From NCBI RefSeq assembly GCF_024166365.1, contig NC_064839.1, forward strand, positions 35,104,378 through 35,168,377: a DNA stretch of 64,000 nt, in the 5' to 3' direction. How positions within the stretch are numbered: position 1 is the stretch's first letter; every line of letters begins with the position of its first letter. A program made the position numbers and the translations under genes. Source of the DNA: Elephas maximus indicus (Eukaryota > Chordata > Mammalia > Proboscidea > Elephantidae). Under the pieces are notes generated by a model. It ran no database searches, was not told the origin of the DNA, and saw nothing but the letters and a program-made list of their open reading frames with translations. Positions 1-10,440 of this stretch are shown piece after piece.

Positions 1-130
1 TGTTAAGAGCCAGACTTAGCTCTGCTGTTTACTAGTTATGGGATATTGGGCAAGTTTCTTAATCTCTCTGAGCCTCAGTTTTTTCGTCTTCAAAATGGGA
101 ATAATTGTAGTACCTACTCTCTTTTATATC
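1..130 (+). repeat. MIR fragment
   Basis: The order 'taagagccagactt', 'gggcaagtttcttaatctct', 'gagcctcagttttttcgtct' and 'aaaatgggaataat' is the core of a MIR SINE in forward orientation. It is old, diverged and cut by the window edge. Confidence 0.75.
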
Positions 131-437
131 TCTGGCAAGGGCGTGGTCATTGGCTTCAGAAACAGTTTGAGAGGATGGCCCCTAGTGGAAGAAATGAAAA
201 CTGCAGCCCAGGCCATCGTGAATGGCTTTGGGGCTTCCTGGCAGAAAACTGACCCTCATGAATGCAGAGGTGTATAGCCTTGTAAATAGGCCTAAGAGCA
301 AGGTTTTTTTTTTTTTTTTTTTTTAAATAAAATAGTACTTGATAAAAATAGAAATTTCACTGGAGAGGTCAGGGGCAATTATTTGAACGGGAGGAAAATA
401 GGCCAGCTTGAGAATTTCCCAGAATGAATTTGCCGAC

Positions 438-481
438 TGTTGCCTCTGCCTGGAGGGCCTGTTGCCTCTGCCTGGAGGGCC
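438..481 (+). repeat. perfect 22-bp tandem duplication
   Basis: Positions 438-459 and 460-481 are identical copies of a 22-nt unit that begins TGTTGCC and ends GAGGGCC. It lies just 5' of an L2-like stretch. Confidence 0.9.
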
Positions 482-489
482 CTCGAGCC

Positions 490-810
490 AGATTTCCACA
501 AGGCTGGCGCCTTCAGGTCTCAGCTTAGATGCCTCCACCTCAGGGAGGCCTGCCCTTACCATCATCCAATGTACCCTTAACTCCCCAAATTGCCTCCCCC
601 CAGCTCCCATCACTCTTGTGTCACCTTTTTTAATTTCTTTAAATCTAGTACTTATCACCACTTGAAATGGCTAGTTTATATATTTTCTCCATCTCTCCCA
701 CAATAGTGTAAGCTCAGTGAGAGCAAGTGCCTTATCTGTCTTGTTCATGATTTTGTCCTTGTAGCCTAGCACAGCATCTGGCATATAGTTTGATGAATAT
801 CTGTTGAATG
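490..810 (+). repeat. L2-like LINE 3' fragment
   Basis: Phrases such as 'tctcagcttagatgcctcc', 'cagggaggcctgccctta', 'gagagcaagtgccttatctg' and 'gttgaatgagt' match the ancient L2 3' region. It is very diverged, so boundaries are approximate. Confidence 0.6.
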
Positions 811-892
811 AGTCCTTTTGAGACACTTATCACCACAGCTTCTCCAACTTTGGGTATTACTCATCAGTGCTGAATAAAAGATTAACCAAAAT

Positions 893-1125
893 TACATTTG
901 ATTTTTTATTTAATAAACTTCAATATACTGGGTATTATGTGCCAGGCATTGTTCTATGTGCCTTAAAATAACCCTAGGAGATAGGTACCATTGTTTTCCC
1001 ATTCTACAGGTGGGTAAACTTGTCCAAGGTCACAGAGCTAGTAAGTTGTAGAATTGGGATTTGAACTCAGGCAGTCTCGTTCCAAAGTGTATGCATGCTC
1101 CTAACCTCTATACCATGCTGGCTGT
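893..1125 (-). repeat. MIR, reverse orientation
   Basis: 'tatgtgccaggcattgttct', 'attctacaggtgggtaaact' and 'ggtcacagagctagtaagtt' are the reverse complement of the MIR core. Confidence 0.85.
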
Positions 1126-1621
1126 CTGTTGTTATCTGCCACTTACTAATTGTGTAAACTGTTTATTTAAATATAGACTATCATAGCATCTCATTGTACC
1201 TTGATTCTCTAATTTTTTGACTCAATCTGTACTCTGCAACAGTTAGTTGAGAGGTTCATTTTCATACTAGAAGAGAGCCTTCTAGTGCCATGTGAAAGAG
1301 AGGCCCCTTTTTGTTCTTACTGAGAAAGAGAAGTTGCTTTATAGACCGGCTACCTTTTTCACTTTACAAGGAAATGAGAGCAAGTTCAGATCACAGTTAC
1401 CAATCACCCTATGAATTGTGAAGAATGTAAGATGATATTGACTCTTTTGAAGTCTTTTCTGATCTGTCATCAGGTTTTGGGTTTTTTTTGGGTGTGTGCG
1501 TGTATTCTTGTCTTGTGTGAGTTAGGGTTTTGGTGGGTGAATCAAGTCCCCTTTTTGAAGGAAGAATACTCTTGTCTTTAATCTGCCCAATTTCCTAACA
1601 ACTCTGATTTATGCCCTGCAG

Positions 1622-1845
1622 TGAGCTTTGAAGGATGCACTGGTCGACCAAGGACAGCCTATTTTTCTGAAGACACCCGATTCAAAGTGGCCACAGATGG
1701 TGTGGTTACGGTCAGATGGCCTGTACAACTTCATAATCCAGAGACCAGCTTTCTTGTCCATGCCTGGGACTCCACCCGCAGAAAGCTTTCCACCAAAGTG
1801 ACACTGAAGGTCACTGGGCACCACCGACACCACCAACAGCATCAT
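1622..1845 (+). CDS. CDH1: CDH1 exon 3 (propeptide)
   Basis: This 224-nt exon, the same length as human exon 3, runs from the AG at 1620-1621 to the GTATGT at 1846. It enters at codon position 2 and ends on a codon boundary. It encodes most of the propeptide, recognisable by [18 protein letters not shown] and [15 protein letters not shown], and ends in a His-rich stretch HHRHHQQHH. The propeptide keeps the precursor non-adhesive until furin removes it. It is more diverged from human than the cadherin repeats, as expected for this domain. Confidence 0.97.
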
Positions 1846-1897
1846 GTATGTTTGAGTGTTTCTTGGAACGTCACTGTTATTTTAGTGTGCTGTCTAA

Positions 1898-2117
1898 CCA
1901 GGGTTCCTAAACCCTGGTACTATTGATATTTTGGCCAGATAATTCTTTGTTGTGTGTGTATGGGCAGGGGGCTATTCACTACAGGATTTTAAGTAGCATC
2001 CTTTGCCTCCATTAGAGGTTTGTAGCACCTCGCCTTGTTGTGACAACCAAAAAGTGTCTCCAGACACTTTCCAAATGCCCCTTGGAGGGCCAAATTGCCC
2101 CCAGTTGAGAACTATTG
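1898..2117 (+). repeat. MER20-like hAT element
   Basis: It opens 'cagggttcctaaaccctgg', contains 'ggccagataattctttgttg' and 'tgtgacaaccaaaaagtgtc', and closes 'ccccagttgagaactattgg'. That is the layout and about the length of MER20, a non-autonomous hAT-Charlie DNA transposon. It starts about 50 bp past the exon 3 donor. Confidence 0.75.
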
Positions 2118-2221
2118 GTCTAACTGAATTAGTTCTTGCTGTTATTTATTTTGGTGGTGGTGATGGAGTGATGGCAAGGTATCATTACCTTTATTTCCAC
2201 AGGCTGTGTAAGAATAGAGGG

Positions 2222-2400
2222 TGATTGTGTGAATCATAGCCCTGCCATTTACCACCTGAGACAAGTTACTTAAGGTGTCTACGGTTCAGTTTCCTCATCT
2301 ATAAAATGGAGATAACAAAGAAGACTGAAAAAATTAATCAATCCGAAATGCTTAGAACTGTGCTTGAACTGAATACGTGCTAAGTGTTCAGTAACTGTTA
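2222..2400 (+). repeat. MIR
   Basis: 'tgccatttaccacctgagac', 'tcagtttcctcatctataaa' and 'atggagataac' are the MIR core in forward orientation. Confidence 0.8.
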
Positions 2401-3186
2401 ATTGTTCTTTTTCTCCTGCTGGAAAAACAACAAATGATAGGTCGATTTTCTGATTATTTTGCTCTTTGTGTTTCTCATGGGGAGGGTCTTGGCAAAAAAG
2501 GAGGGAAAACCAGCAGGAAGCTTTTGCCCCCTTAGACTCTGACCTCTGTGAGAGCCTTCTCCATTGTGTTTGCAGTGCCAAGGCCTAGGCCTGGCATATA
2601 AGATATAGAAGGATCCCAGTAAATATTGAATGGATGGATGGATTGGATTGGTCATGAATGGGTGGATACGTATCTGCCTAGGTTCTTGGCAAGGATGTTT
2701 CTAGAGGCTGTTAACCAAAGCCAAATGCCTTTGCCAGTTTCTAAACTACTCCCATGGGTAAGAGGCATCTTCTTTCCCTGGTGCTTCATACCAGAATCTC
2801 TCTCCAGGGGCCATTCTAGTTGTATCCCGTTTACCTCTGTGAAAGTGTGGGATATGTTGTAAGTGCCAAAGGCCATTCAAGCTGGCTTTTGTTTTTCTCC
2901 CCAAAGACGCTTTGAGATTCTAGGAACTTAATAGTCCTCCTGATAGATCTAATAATGTTCCCTGGGGTAAATGGACAGACCAGAAAAATGAGGAACTTAG
3001 TAGAGCTATATTAACATAGCTCCTTGACTCAAGTCTCCAGTTGGCTCTGTCATTCATGTGAGGAGCTCAGCACAGTGAGTTCTTGTTGGGCAGTTGTGTG
3101 TAGTCGCCTTTCATGGTCAAGAGATAGCTTTGACCTTGATTCTTCAACTTTCCCTCCCCGCCCCTTCCAGGTTCAAGTAGATACTA

Positions 3187-3600
3187 TTTAAAAAAAAAAA
3201 ACAAAAAACAAAATTACAGTGATTTAAGCAAAATAGAGTATTCCTCTTTTAGGTTAAGGCTGGATGTCCAAGGGTAATAAGTTGTCTGTGGCCAGTATGG
3301 AGACTCCATAGTTACCAGGAGCCCAGGCTCCTGCCTTCCTTTCTGCTCTGCCATCCTCAGCACACAACTTCTGTCCTCAAGGATACCTCATGATCCAAAA
3401 TGACTGCTGGAGCACTAGTTATCATATCTTTATTCTGGGTGATAAGAAGGAGAAAGGGGAGAAGCACAAAAAGGTGTTGCTTATTTGTCTTTGAAGAATC
3501 CTTTGTGAATTTCTGGCAGTACTTCTGTTTACATCTCATTGGCCAGAACACTTTGTCATGTGGCCACACCTAACTGCAAAGGAATATCAGAAATGTAGTC
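3187..3600. repeat. unclassified old interspersed repeat
   Basis: This stretch shares blocks with 9350-9770: a sample-quality phrase like 'gctctgccatcctcagcaca', then 'tttacatctcattggccaga', then 'cagaaatgtagtcttttact'. Two diverged copies of one dispersed family are the simplest reading. I cannot name the class. Confidence 0.55.
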
Positions 3601-3787
3601 TTTTACTTGGGTACATTGCTGAGTACAAAATTTAAACACACAAAAACACAAACAATTTTTTTAAAGCTATTTTTATGAAAGGAAGAATGGATATTGAATG
3701 GTAGGTGGCAGATTCTGCCACAGCTGGTTTGAGGTTCCTCTTGGTTTATTTCTAGTTCAGGGAATCATTGTGGAGCCAGGTGGTTCT

Positions 3788-3867
3788 GAGGGGTGCCTGG
3801 TAAATTCAAACTGCCGACCTTTTGGTTAACAGACATAGCTCTTAATCACTATGCCACCAGGGTATCC
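3788..3867 (-). repeat. AfroSINE fragment
   Basis: 'ctgccgaccttttggttaac' followed by 'atgccaccagggtatcc' is the reverse complement of the tRNA-like head of the AfroSINE family. Confidence 0.85.
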
Positions 3868-3925
3868 TGCGTTAGCATAAGGGGTGGAAAACTTATCTGA
3901 GGCTGTGTCTAACCAGATCTAACTT

Positions 3926-4050
3926 TGACCTTTACCCACCAGAAGCCAGTAGTATAATCCCCAGTTGTGACAACCAAAAATGTCTCCATACACTTTCCAA
4001 ATACCTCCTGGGAACAAAATCACCTTTGGTTGAGAATCAGTGATTCCTAT
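3926..4050 (+). repeat. MER20 fragment
   Basis: 'cagttgtgacaaccaaaaat', 'gtctccatacactttccaaa' and 'ggttgagaatcagtg' match the 3' half of MER20. Confidence 0.7.
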
Positions 4051-4411
4051 ATTTTGTTTGTCCACTCTGGTATCCTATTTTTCTGAGGGATGAATTCCAT
4101 GTTTAGTATATCTAGGCATGATTCCCTTTAATTTCATACATGAAAATGTTAATGTTATGTCTTGCCAGCATTAGTGTTCATCATTCTCTGAAAATACTCT
4201 ACAATCCTGATGCCAGCAGGGCAGGCTCTTTTTCTTTTCCATACGGTGAATTTGCACAGCATAGGTGTATAAAGATGGTCATTTTAAGGCTCAGGGAACA
4301 GTATTAATGATCAGTTTAATACTTTGCTCTGTTCTAGGATCAAACTTCAAATTTGACTTCATTAACAGTGTAACTCAGTGTTTTCCAACCAATCCAAACT
4401 GTCATCTTCAT

Positions 4412-4832
4412 TATTATCATTTATTGAGGGTTTAGTATGTGCCAGGCACTGTTTGACTTTTATGCAAAACCAGTATCTCATTTAATCCTTCTAGGGACCC
4501 TGTAAAACAAACAAACGAAAAACCAAACCCACTGCCGTCAAGTCAATTCCAGCTCATAGCGACCCTACAGGACAGAGTAGAACTGCCCCCACAGTGTTTC
4601 CAAGGAGCCCCTGGTGGGTTCGAGCTTTTGGTTAGCAGCTGTAGCTCTTAAGCACAATACCACCAGGGTTCCCATAAGGGAGGCACTATATTATCACCAT
4701 TTTAGACATTTAGGAACCTGGTGCAGAGAGGCTAAGTAACCTGTTCAGAATGTGGAGGCCCCACATTGAGGATTTAAAGTCAGGCAGCCTGGCTCTAGAA
4801 CCTACCCTTGATACAGATTGGGCTGCCTCTCT
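4412..4832 (-). repeat. MIR split by an AfroSINE
   Basis: Reverse MIR sequence ('tatgtgccaggcactgtttg') runs to about 4505 and resumes at about 4675 ('cagagaggctaagtaacctg', 'aaagtcaggcagcctggctc'). The gap is the SINE at 4509-4672, so the MIR was present first. Confidence 0.85.
4509..4672 (-). mobile_element. AfroSINE inserted in a MIR
   Basis: A complete reverse copy: tail and 'ctgccgtcaagtcaattcc', middle 'aggacagagtagaactgccc', and tRNA-like head ending 'accaccagggttccc'. Confidence 0.92.
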
Positions 4833-5842
4833 AGAAGACTGACATGAGGGTACATAGGGCTCTGTGTGTGTGTGAGTGAGAAGGCGTGTGAGGGTGACCC
4901 TTATGCAGAATTAGGGAAGAGATCTGTGATAATTATATCTGATCACATCCTATCTCTTAGGCATCTTGAATCAAATTAAAAAAAAAAAAAAAGCCAGAAA
5001 ATTGCACTTAAATTAAACTTGGCAAACAGTGGTCAGTGACTATGTGTGAGGAATCTATATGTGGAGGATGGGAGATAGAATTATATTTTCTGGAACATTT
5101 ATCGGGCTACCACTAATCACCTTAAAACACTTAAACAATTTCGAAGATATTTTCCTTCCATCTTCAGCTATCTTATTTCCCTGTGTGTGCATAACGTTAT
5201 CTTTATTGCACATAAAAGCTGTTCAATACAAGTCTCAAAGGGTGTTTTTGGTTCCCATCCCAACAGCTTCTGTTAAAATAAATGGAAACCATATAGATAT
5301 AATGACACAATGAGATGAAGGGATCTGTATTGATCCCAAACTAGTTTGTACCAATTCCCAAAACTTACTCATTTTGACTGATAACTCCACTTTGAGGACC
5401 TATAGCCCTAGGAAAAACATTAAAAAAAAAAAAAAAGTTTCAAACATATGAATATCCAGTTGTTGAATAAACTCTGATATTAAATCTTCAGAGTATAATG
5501 TTGGTATAAAAATGACAAGTGTGATATGTGGGCTTGAAATAATTTTTAAAATAATATTAACCCCATGACCTATAAATGTATGTGCATAATGATCACTTGA
5601 ACTCTGGACTCTAAGAAGAATCAAAAGAGATTGTAGTCTTGATTATAAGGCAAAGGGTTCATTGATTTTTGGTTTTGCTGATCATTTTGGGGAGAATATG
5701 CAGTTTTTCATTGTCAAGAGACTATATATTAAGTTAAAGCTCTACACTGCCCTCAGCAGGCTGAAAATGCTGACTTTATATGTCGAACTGTAGTATCTGT
5801 CCTGAATAATCTCATTTTGCTCTTTGTCTCCTTTCCTTTCAG

Positions 5843-5989
5843 GACTCTCTCTCTGGACCCCAGACAGAAGTGCTCATGTTTCCCGACTTCCATCATGGGG
5901 GTCTCCGAAGACAGAAGAGAGACTGGGTTATCCCTCCTATTAGCTGCCCAGAAAATGAAAAAGGCCCATTTCCTAAAAACCTGGTTCGG
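5843..5989 (+). CDS. CDH1: CDH1 exon 4 (furin site, start of EC1)
   Basis: This exon is 147 nt, one codon longer than the human 144 nt, in frame at both ends. It finishes the propeptide and carries the LRRQKR furin/proprotein convertase site (5903-5920). The mature protein then starts [20 protein letters not shown]. Trp2 (TGG, 5924-5926) is the residue swapped between partner cadherins in the adhesive dimer. The extra codon lies in the fast-evolving propeptide, before the cleavage site. The following intron 4 is only 123 nt. Confidence 0.97.
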
Positions 5990-6112
5990 GTAGGGAAAGA
6001 AGTTCTCTTTCTCTGGGGGGAATTTGGCTAAGAAGGACTGAGGAGAGAAAGTTAAAGACCCAATGTCAGGATCCCTCCTTGCTAATTCTGTTTCTTTTTG
6101 TTTTTTCTTCAG

Positions 6113-6268
6113 ATCAAATCTAGCAGGGACAAAGAAATTGAGGTTTTCTACAGCATCACTGGTGAAGGAGCTGATAGACCTCCTGTCGGTGTGTTCGTTA
6201 TTGAAAGAAAAACAGGATGGCTGAAGGTGACGCGGCCTCTGGATAGAGAACAAATTTCCAATTACACT
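6113..6268 (+). CDS. CDH1: CDH1 exon 5 (EC1)
   Basis: This 156-nt, 52-codon exon, equal to human, runs from AG at 6111-6112 to GTGAGT. It encodes the body of EC1, including [18 protein letters not shown] and [14 protein letters not shown] with the calcium-ligand LDRE motif. Its last three codons, AAT TAC ACT, create an N-Y-T glycosylation sequon at mature residue 73. The human sequence I remember has T-Y-T there. Confidence 0.97.
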
Positions 6269-7058
6269 GTGAGTCTATCTTAGAGGCTTGTTGTTGATGG
6301 AGTAGCAACCTCCAAAAAAAGTTTGTGTTTTAATTCTTCCAAGAATTTTTGGTCCTTCCATGTTGGATCCCTGTATCAGATTCCAGGGACCTGTGAGGAG
6401 CTTAACTTCACATCTCTTAACCTGTTGATAAGGCAAAATGACAGGAGAACCTAAGACAATTTGGGGTTCTTAGTCTTTTCCTTGTTAGGAGAAAAGAGGA
6501 GAGTCCTGATGCATCATGTATATGAATAAATGCAATTTAGACCCAAGATGTCGGTCTACTTATGGGACTGGAAGTCTCTGACCCAAAGGGACAGCTCAGT
6601 GATGGCATTGGGGAGCAAAATAATTTCTGGTAATTGGTAACAGGATGACCTTAGGGAAGGTGATATGTAATATATTGATGCCAAATGAGAAAAATCTGGG
6701 GAAAACACTGGACTGGAATGGCTAGATAAAACAGAGCAAATTTTACCCACTTGGACAAAATCAGTTTCTTAGACTTCACCTTTATCTCCTGGATTTAACT
6801 CCCCAGCCATCACATGAGAAGTGGCAGCTCTGATCTGGAGGTTTCTCCAGTCTGCCCCAACCAGTGTCACAATCTCATTAAAAGCAGCAGCACACATGTG
6901 AGAAAAGCTCCCTGCTGGGGGTGTCCACGTTTAGACCTTGGGGAGAGGGCAGGAATGGAGGCCAGGTGCTCTGGGTGCCCAGTTTCTCTGGTCAGACCCC
7001 CTCTTGCTGCCTCTTCTTCCTTGTCAGGGCCCAAGTAACTCTCCCTTGGCTCTTGCAG
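6269..7058 (+). other. CDH1: CDH1 intron 5
   Basis: A 790-bp intron in which I recognise no repeat or gene. The acceptor tract is 'ctcccttggctcttgcag'. Confidence 0.8.
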
Positions 7059-7203
7059 CTCTTGTCTCATGCTGTGTCATCGAATGGAGATGCAGTCGAA
7101 GACCCAATGGAGATTGTGATTACCGTGACAGATCAGAACGACAATAAGCCCGTATTCACCCAGGCTGTCTTTCAAGGGTCTGTCATGGAAGGCGCTGTCC
7201 CAG
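7059..7203 (+). CDS. CDH1: CDH1 exon 6 (EC1-EC2, HAV motif)
   Basis: This 145-nt exon is equal to human. It starts [19 protein letters not shown], carrying the classical-cadherin HAV tripeptide at mature residues 79-81. It ends EC1 with [11 protein letters not shown], the calcium-binding linker, then opens EC2 with [10 protein letters not shown]. The donor is CAG|GTATTT. Confidence 0.97.
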
Positions 7204-8223
7204 GTATTTCCAATAATGAGCTGAAAGCCCAGAAAAAAAGTGTTGGGGCTATAGATCGCAGTCAAAGGTCACTGAAGCTGGTTCTTTATGTGGACAGACC
7301 TATTTTGGAAATCACAGAGTATGCGCTGAACCAATTTATACTCCCATCAGTGTCCCCTTGCTTGACATTCTAGAATTGTTAGACTTTTTAGCTTTCACTA
7401 ATCTGGTGAGTGTAGAAGTATTTCAATGAAATTTCAAATTTGCTTTTTCCCTGATGATTCATAAGGTTAAGCTTCTTATATGTTTAGTTTATTCTTTGTG
7501 ACATGTATGTACTTTTACTTTTTTTTTCTCCCTGTTGGTTCTTAAGAGTTATTTAAAAGTTCTGGTGCAGTGGTGAGTTCTCAACTGCTAACCAAAAGGT
7601 CAGCAGTTTGAACCCACCAGCCGCTCTGTGGGAGAGAGATATGGCAGTCTGTTTCCATAAAGATTTACAGCCTTGGAAACTGTATGGCGCAGTTCTGTTC
7701 TGTCCTACAGGGTCGCTATGGGTCAGAATCAACTTGATGGCAGTGGGTTTGCTTTTGGTTTGGGTGCTAGTTCTTTGTCAGTCATGTGTGTTATAAATAT
7801 TTTCTTCCATCTTGAAAACAATGATTTCAAATAACTGTTCTATCCAAAGAAGCTGTGGCTAAGAAGCAAATTGTGGAAAATTCTGGAATTTTTCTTATTT
7901 TACACTCTATTCACTCAGTATAAGAAACTTGACAGAATGTTTTAGCTTAAGATTATTTATCTCCCATACTCCTGCCTACCTCTACCCCACACAAAATTTG
8001 TTGGAAAAATCGAGTTATAGGAACACTGCTTATTTAATGGAATGCTTTCTTTCTCCCTTGGCACTTTGGTAAAAATTTTAGAAATTAGAGAATGGAAGAG
8101 CTATGACATGATACCATCCCCAGAGCCCGTACTTTATCACTTGGGACAGAATTAGGCTGAGCAGTATGGATCACACCTCAAAGTGCAGCTTGACTAAGTC
8201 TTTCTCTCCTTTGACACTTCCAG
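7204..8223 (+). other. CDH1: CDH1 intron 6
   Basis: About 1.0 kb. It contains the AfroSINE at 7561-7766; the rest is unassigned. Confidence 0.8.
7561..7766 (+). mobile_element. AfroSINE (long variant)
   Basis: tRNA-like head ('ctgctaaccaaaaggtcagc', 'tttgaacccaccagccgctc'), the extra middle block 'tggcagtctgtttccataaa', then the 3' part 'gtcgctatgggtcagaatca' and a T/G-rich tail. The first bases of the head are lost or mutated. Confidence 0.92.
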
Positions 8224-8399
8224 GAACCTCAGTGATGCAGGTCACAGCCACAGACGCGGATGACGATGTGAACACCTACAATGCTGCCATCGTTTATACC
8301 ATTGAAAACCAGGAGCCTACCTTGCCTCATGACAACATGTTCACCATCAACCGGGACACAGGAGTCATTAGTGTGGTCACCAGTGGGCTGGATCGAGAG
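8224..8399 (+). CDS. CDH1: CDH1 exon 7 (EC2)
   Basis: This 176-nt exon is equal to human. It encodes [20 protein letters not shown], with the DADDDVN calcium ligands, then [15 protein letters not shown] and the closing LDRE ligand motif. The donor is GAG|GTCAGG. Confidence 0.97.
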
Positions 8400-8700
8400 G
8401 TCAGGGGTCGAGGGGATCCAGAGGGCGCTGAGGGCAAATATATATTAGCAAAATCCCATGGACAATGCAAAGCTCTGTTGAGGCCAGTTGCCAGTTAATG
8501 CAGTGATGGTCTGAGCTTATCAAGTAAGAGTGGTTGTCCTAAGCTTTTCATCTAAACCTTTGTTCAGAGGTTCTATGCCTGGAAGGCAGGTGGCTGCCAT
8601 TTAAGCAGGTGATAAAACATTCTGTTACTATGAGATGGGCTGGGCGGGGCTGGGCCTGAGGGGGACTGTTGATCCTGACTCAGGTATGTTTGATCTGCAG

Positions 8701-8829
8701 AGTGTTCCCAAGTATACCCTGGTGGTTAAAGCTACTGACCTTCAAGGTTTGGGCCTGAGTACATCAGCAACAGCTATGATTACAGTCACGGACAACAACG
8801 ACAACCCTCCCATCTTCAACCCGACAATG
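8701..8829 (+). CDS. CDH1: CDH1 exon 8 (end of EC2)
   Basis: This 129-nt exon is equal to human and has a codon-aligned frame. It encodes [17 protein letters not shown] and [17 protein letters not shown], where DNNDNPP is the EC2-EC3 calcium linker. The preceding intron 7 is only 301 bp. Confidence 0.97.
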
Positions 8830-9094
8830 GTAATTCTACAATGCCTCATACAGTTTCCAAAAAAAGTTCTTTGTTGTTCATGAAATAAGCTTCACAACTG
8901 CACGTGGGTGAACTATTGAATGTTAACTTTAGACTTAGAAGCAAGCCTAAAGGTTTGAGCAATTGTCTTTGAGCATCTTTGCTCTATCCTTGCCCTGGGA
9001 CCCACTGACACAGGTTTGTGAAGCTTCGAAAAGTACCCAATGAATCCATGTCCTCATATTGTGCACCTTGGTAGCAAAACTTAACGTTTCATTT

Positions 9095-9235
9095 ATTCAT
9101 TGAACAAATACTTTCTAAGTTTATACTAGGTACTGTACTAGACACTGAAGATATAATCACTAACAAGGCAAAGATTCTATTTTCATGGAACTTACAGTCT
9201 AGCTAAAGGGGTATTAGGTAACTTATACAGATTCT
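9095..9235 (+). repeat. L2-like fragment
   Basis: 'cattgaacaaatactttcta', 'actaggtactgtactagaca' and 'tcatggaacttacagtctag' follow the usual L2 order. Confidence 0.65.
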
Positions 9236-9349
9236 TGAATGTCAGTTATACTAAATGCAATCAAGAAAAAGGTACTGAAAGCCAAATAGAGGAAACTTTA
9301 AATTAAACCTTATTGTATTGGCTAGTTAGTAACAGACACCTGACTATTG

Positions 9350-9770
9350 TGTTTTAAACAAGTAAGTTGCTTTTTTTCTTTTCTGTAACAGGAAGCCCAG
9401 AGGTAGACACTGATCCTGTCAATAGAGACTAAAGCTCCTTTGTCTTGCTCTTCCACCATCTTTAGTACATGGCTTTCATACTCAAGGTCACCTTGTAGTC
9501 CAAGATAAATGCTGGAGTTCCAGCTATTATGTCTGCTTCATGCAGGAAGAGGCAAGGGGCAAAAAGGCTTAGCTGCTCAGTTGGGTCCTCTTAATAAAGA
9601 CATTTCTGTGATGAACTATCTTATAATTTTTACTTATATCTCATTGGTAATGGCTGTCTACAAGGAAGACTGGGAAATGTAGTATTTTAGCCGGGTACAC
9701 TGTTGTCACCAACAATATATTTAGTGAAGAAGGGGAGAATGGATATTCAACAGGCAGTGTCTGCCATCCT
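9350..9770. repeat. unclassified old interspersed repeat
   Basis: It shares the blocks 'cttatatctcattggtaatg' and 'gactgggaaatgtagtattt' with 3187-3600 and looks like the same dispersed family. Confidence 0.5.
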
Positions 9771-9789
9771 AACCTAGCCACCGTGAGTA

Positions 9790-10125
9790 GAAGAATGCTT
9801 CCCAAAACAGTGAGTGACATTTACATGCAGACTTGAAAGGAGGTCAGGGGAAGGTGGAAGAATGTTCTAGCCAGAGGAATGTGCAAAATGCCTTGAATCA
9901 AGAAGTTTGTGGCACAAGAAGAACTGAAAAATGGCCAGAGTGGCTAGAGTGTAGGGAATTGAATATGAGGCCAGGTCCTGCAGGATCTTGAAGGCTAAGG
10001 TAAGAACTTCAGTATTAATCCCGAGTTCAAGGGGGAACCATCAAAGGGTCTTAAGCAGAGGGCTAAAGTGACCAGACTTTCATTTTGTGAAGATCATTCT
10101 TGTTGCTGATAGAGAATGTTTTGCT
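9790..10125 (+). repeat. L2-like fragment
   Basis: Phrases such as 'agccagaggaatgtgcaaaa', 'gtcctgcaggatcttgaagg' and 'gggtcttaagcagagggcta' are typical of L2 3' relics; similar text occurs at about 34745-34985. Confidence 0.6.
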
Positions 10126-10440
10126 GGGACAGGTGAGGATACACCAGTGTCTTTAGCTTGACAGTCAGCAATTAGGTTCGAATGTGCAGGAGGTTTCAGG
10201 CAGCTGGGGCCTTGGAAAGCTATGTCAGGAACTCCGGGAAGATGACACCACTGTCATCACCAGCTCTTCACCAACAGGAAATGAGGACCTGCTGGTAGAG
10301 TGACACTTTGTTCCCATCGCCTGACCTCTCCTACTCAAGACTTGGGATCAGGATGGACTCCTTTAGGCCCCCAAGGCCTGGCCCCACTGTCGGGTCTCAG
10401 TATGTCATAAATGACTCCCATTGTCTCCTTTGCTTTGCAG

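Larger units (their letters stand above)
131..1621 (+). other. CDH1: end of CDH1 intron 2
   Basis: No coding sequence is seen. It holds a poly-T run (305-324), a perfect 22-bp tandem duplication (438-481), an L2-like stretch (about 490-810) and a reverse MIR (893-1125). The remainder is unassigned. The exon 3 acceptor AG is 1620-1621, preceded by a modest pyrimidine tract. This is only the tail of an intron that is very long in other mammals. Confidence 0.85.
1846..5842 (+). other. CDH1: CDH1 intron 3
   Basis: About 4.0 kb. It holds a full MER20-like element just inside the donor, MIR copies (one split by a SINE), a partial MER20, two AfroSINEs and a diverged unclassified repeat at about 3187-3600. 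The rest (2401-3186, 4833-5842) shows nothing I recognise. Confidence 0.85.
8830..10440 (+). other. CDH1: CDH1 intron 8
   Basis: 1.6 kb. It holds L2-like stretches (about 9095-9235 and 9790-10125) and a diverged unclassified repeat (about 9350-9770). No gene is seen. The acceptor tract is 'ttgtctcctttgctttgcag'. Confidence 0.8.

Noticed and set aside
5990..6112. possible retained intron or U12-type intron (123 nt)
   Set aside because: It is a normal GT-AG intron (GTAGGG...TTCTTCAG), and the human gene also has a short intron here as I recall. No U12 donor motif is present.
5753..6253. 166-codon open frame on the minus strand across CDH1 exons 4-5
   Set aside because: It is the antisense shadow of two conserved coding exons and the short intron between them. 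It has no similarity I recognise and no promoter.
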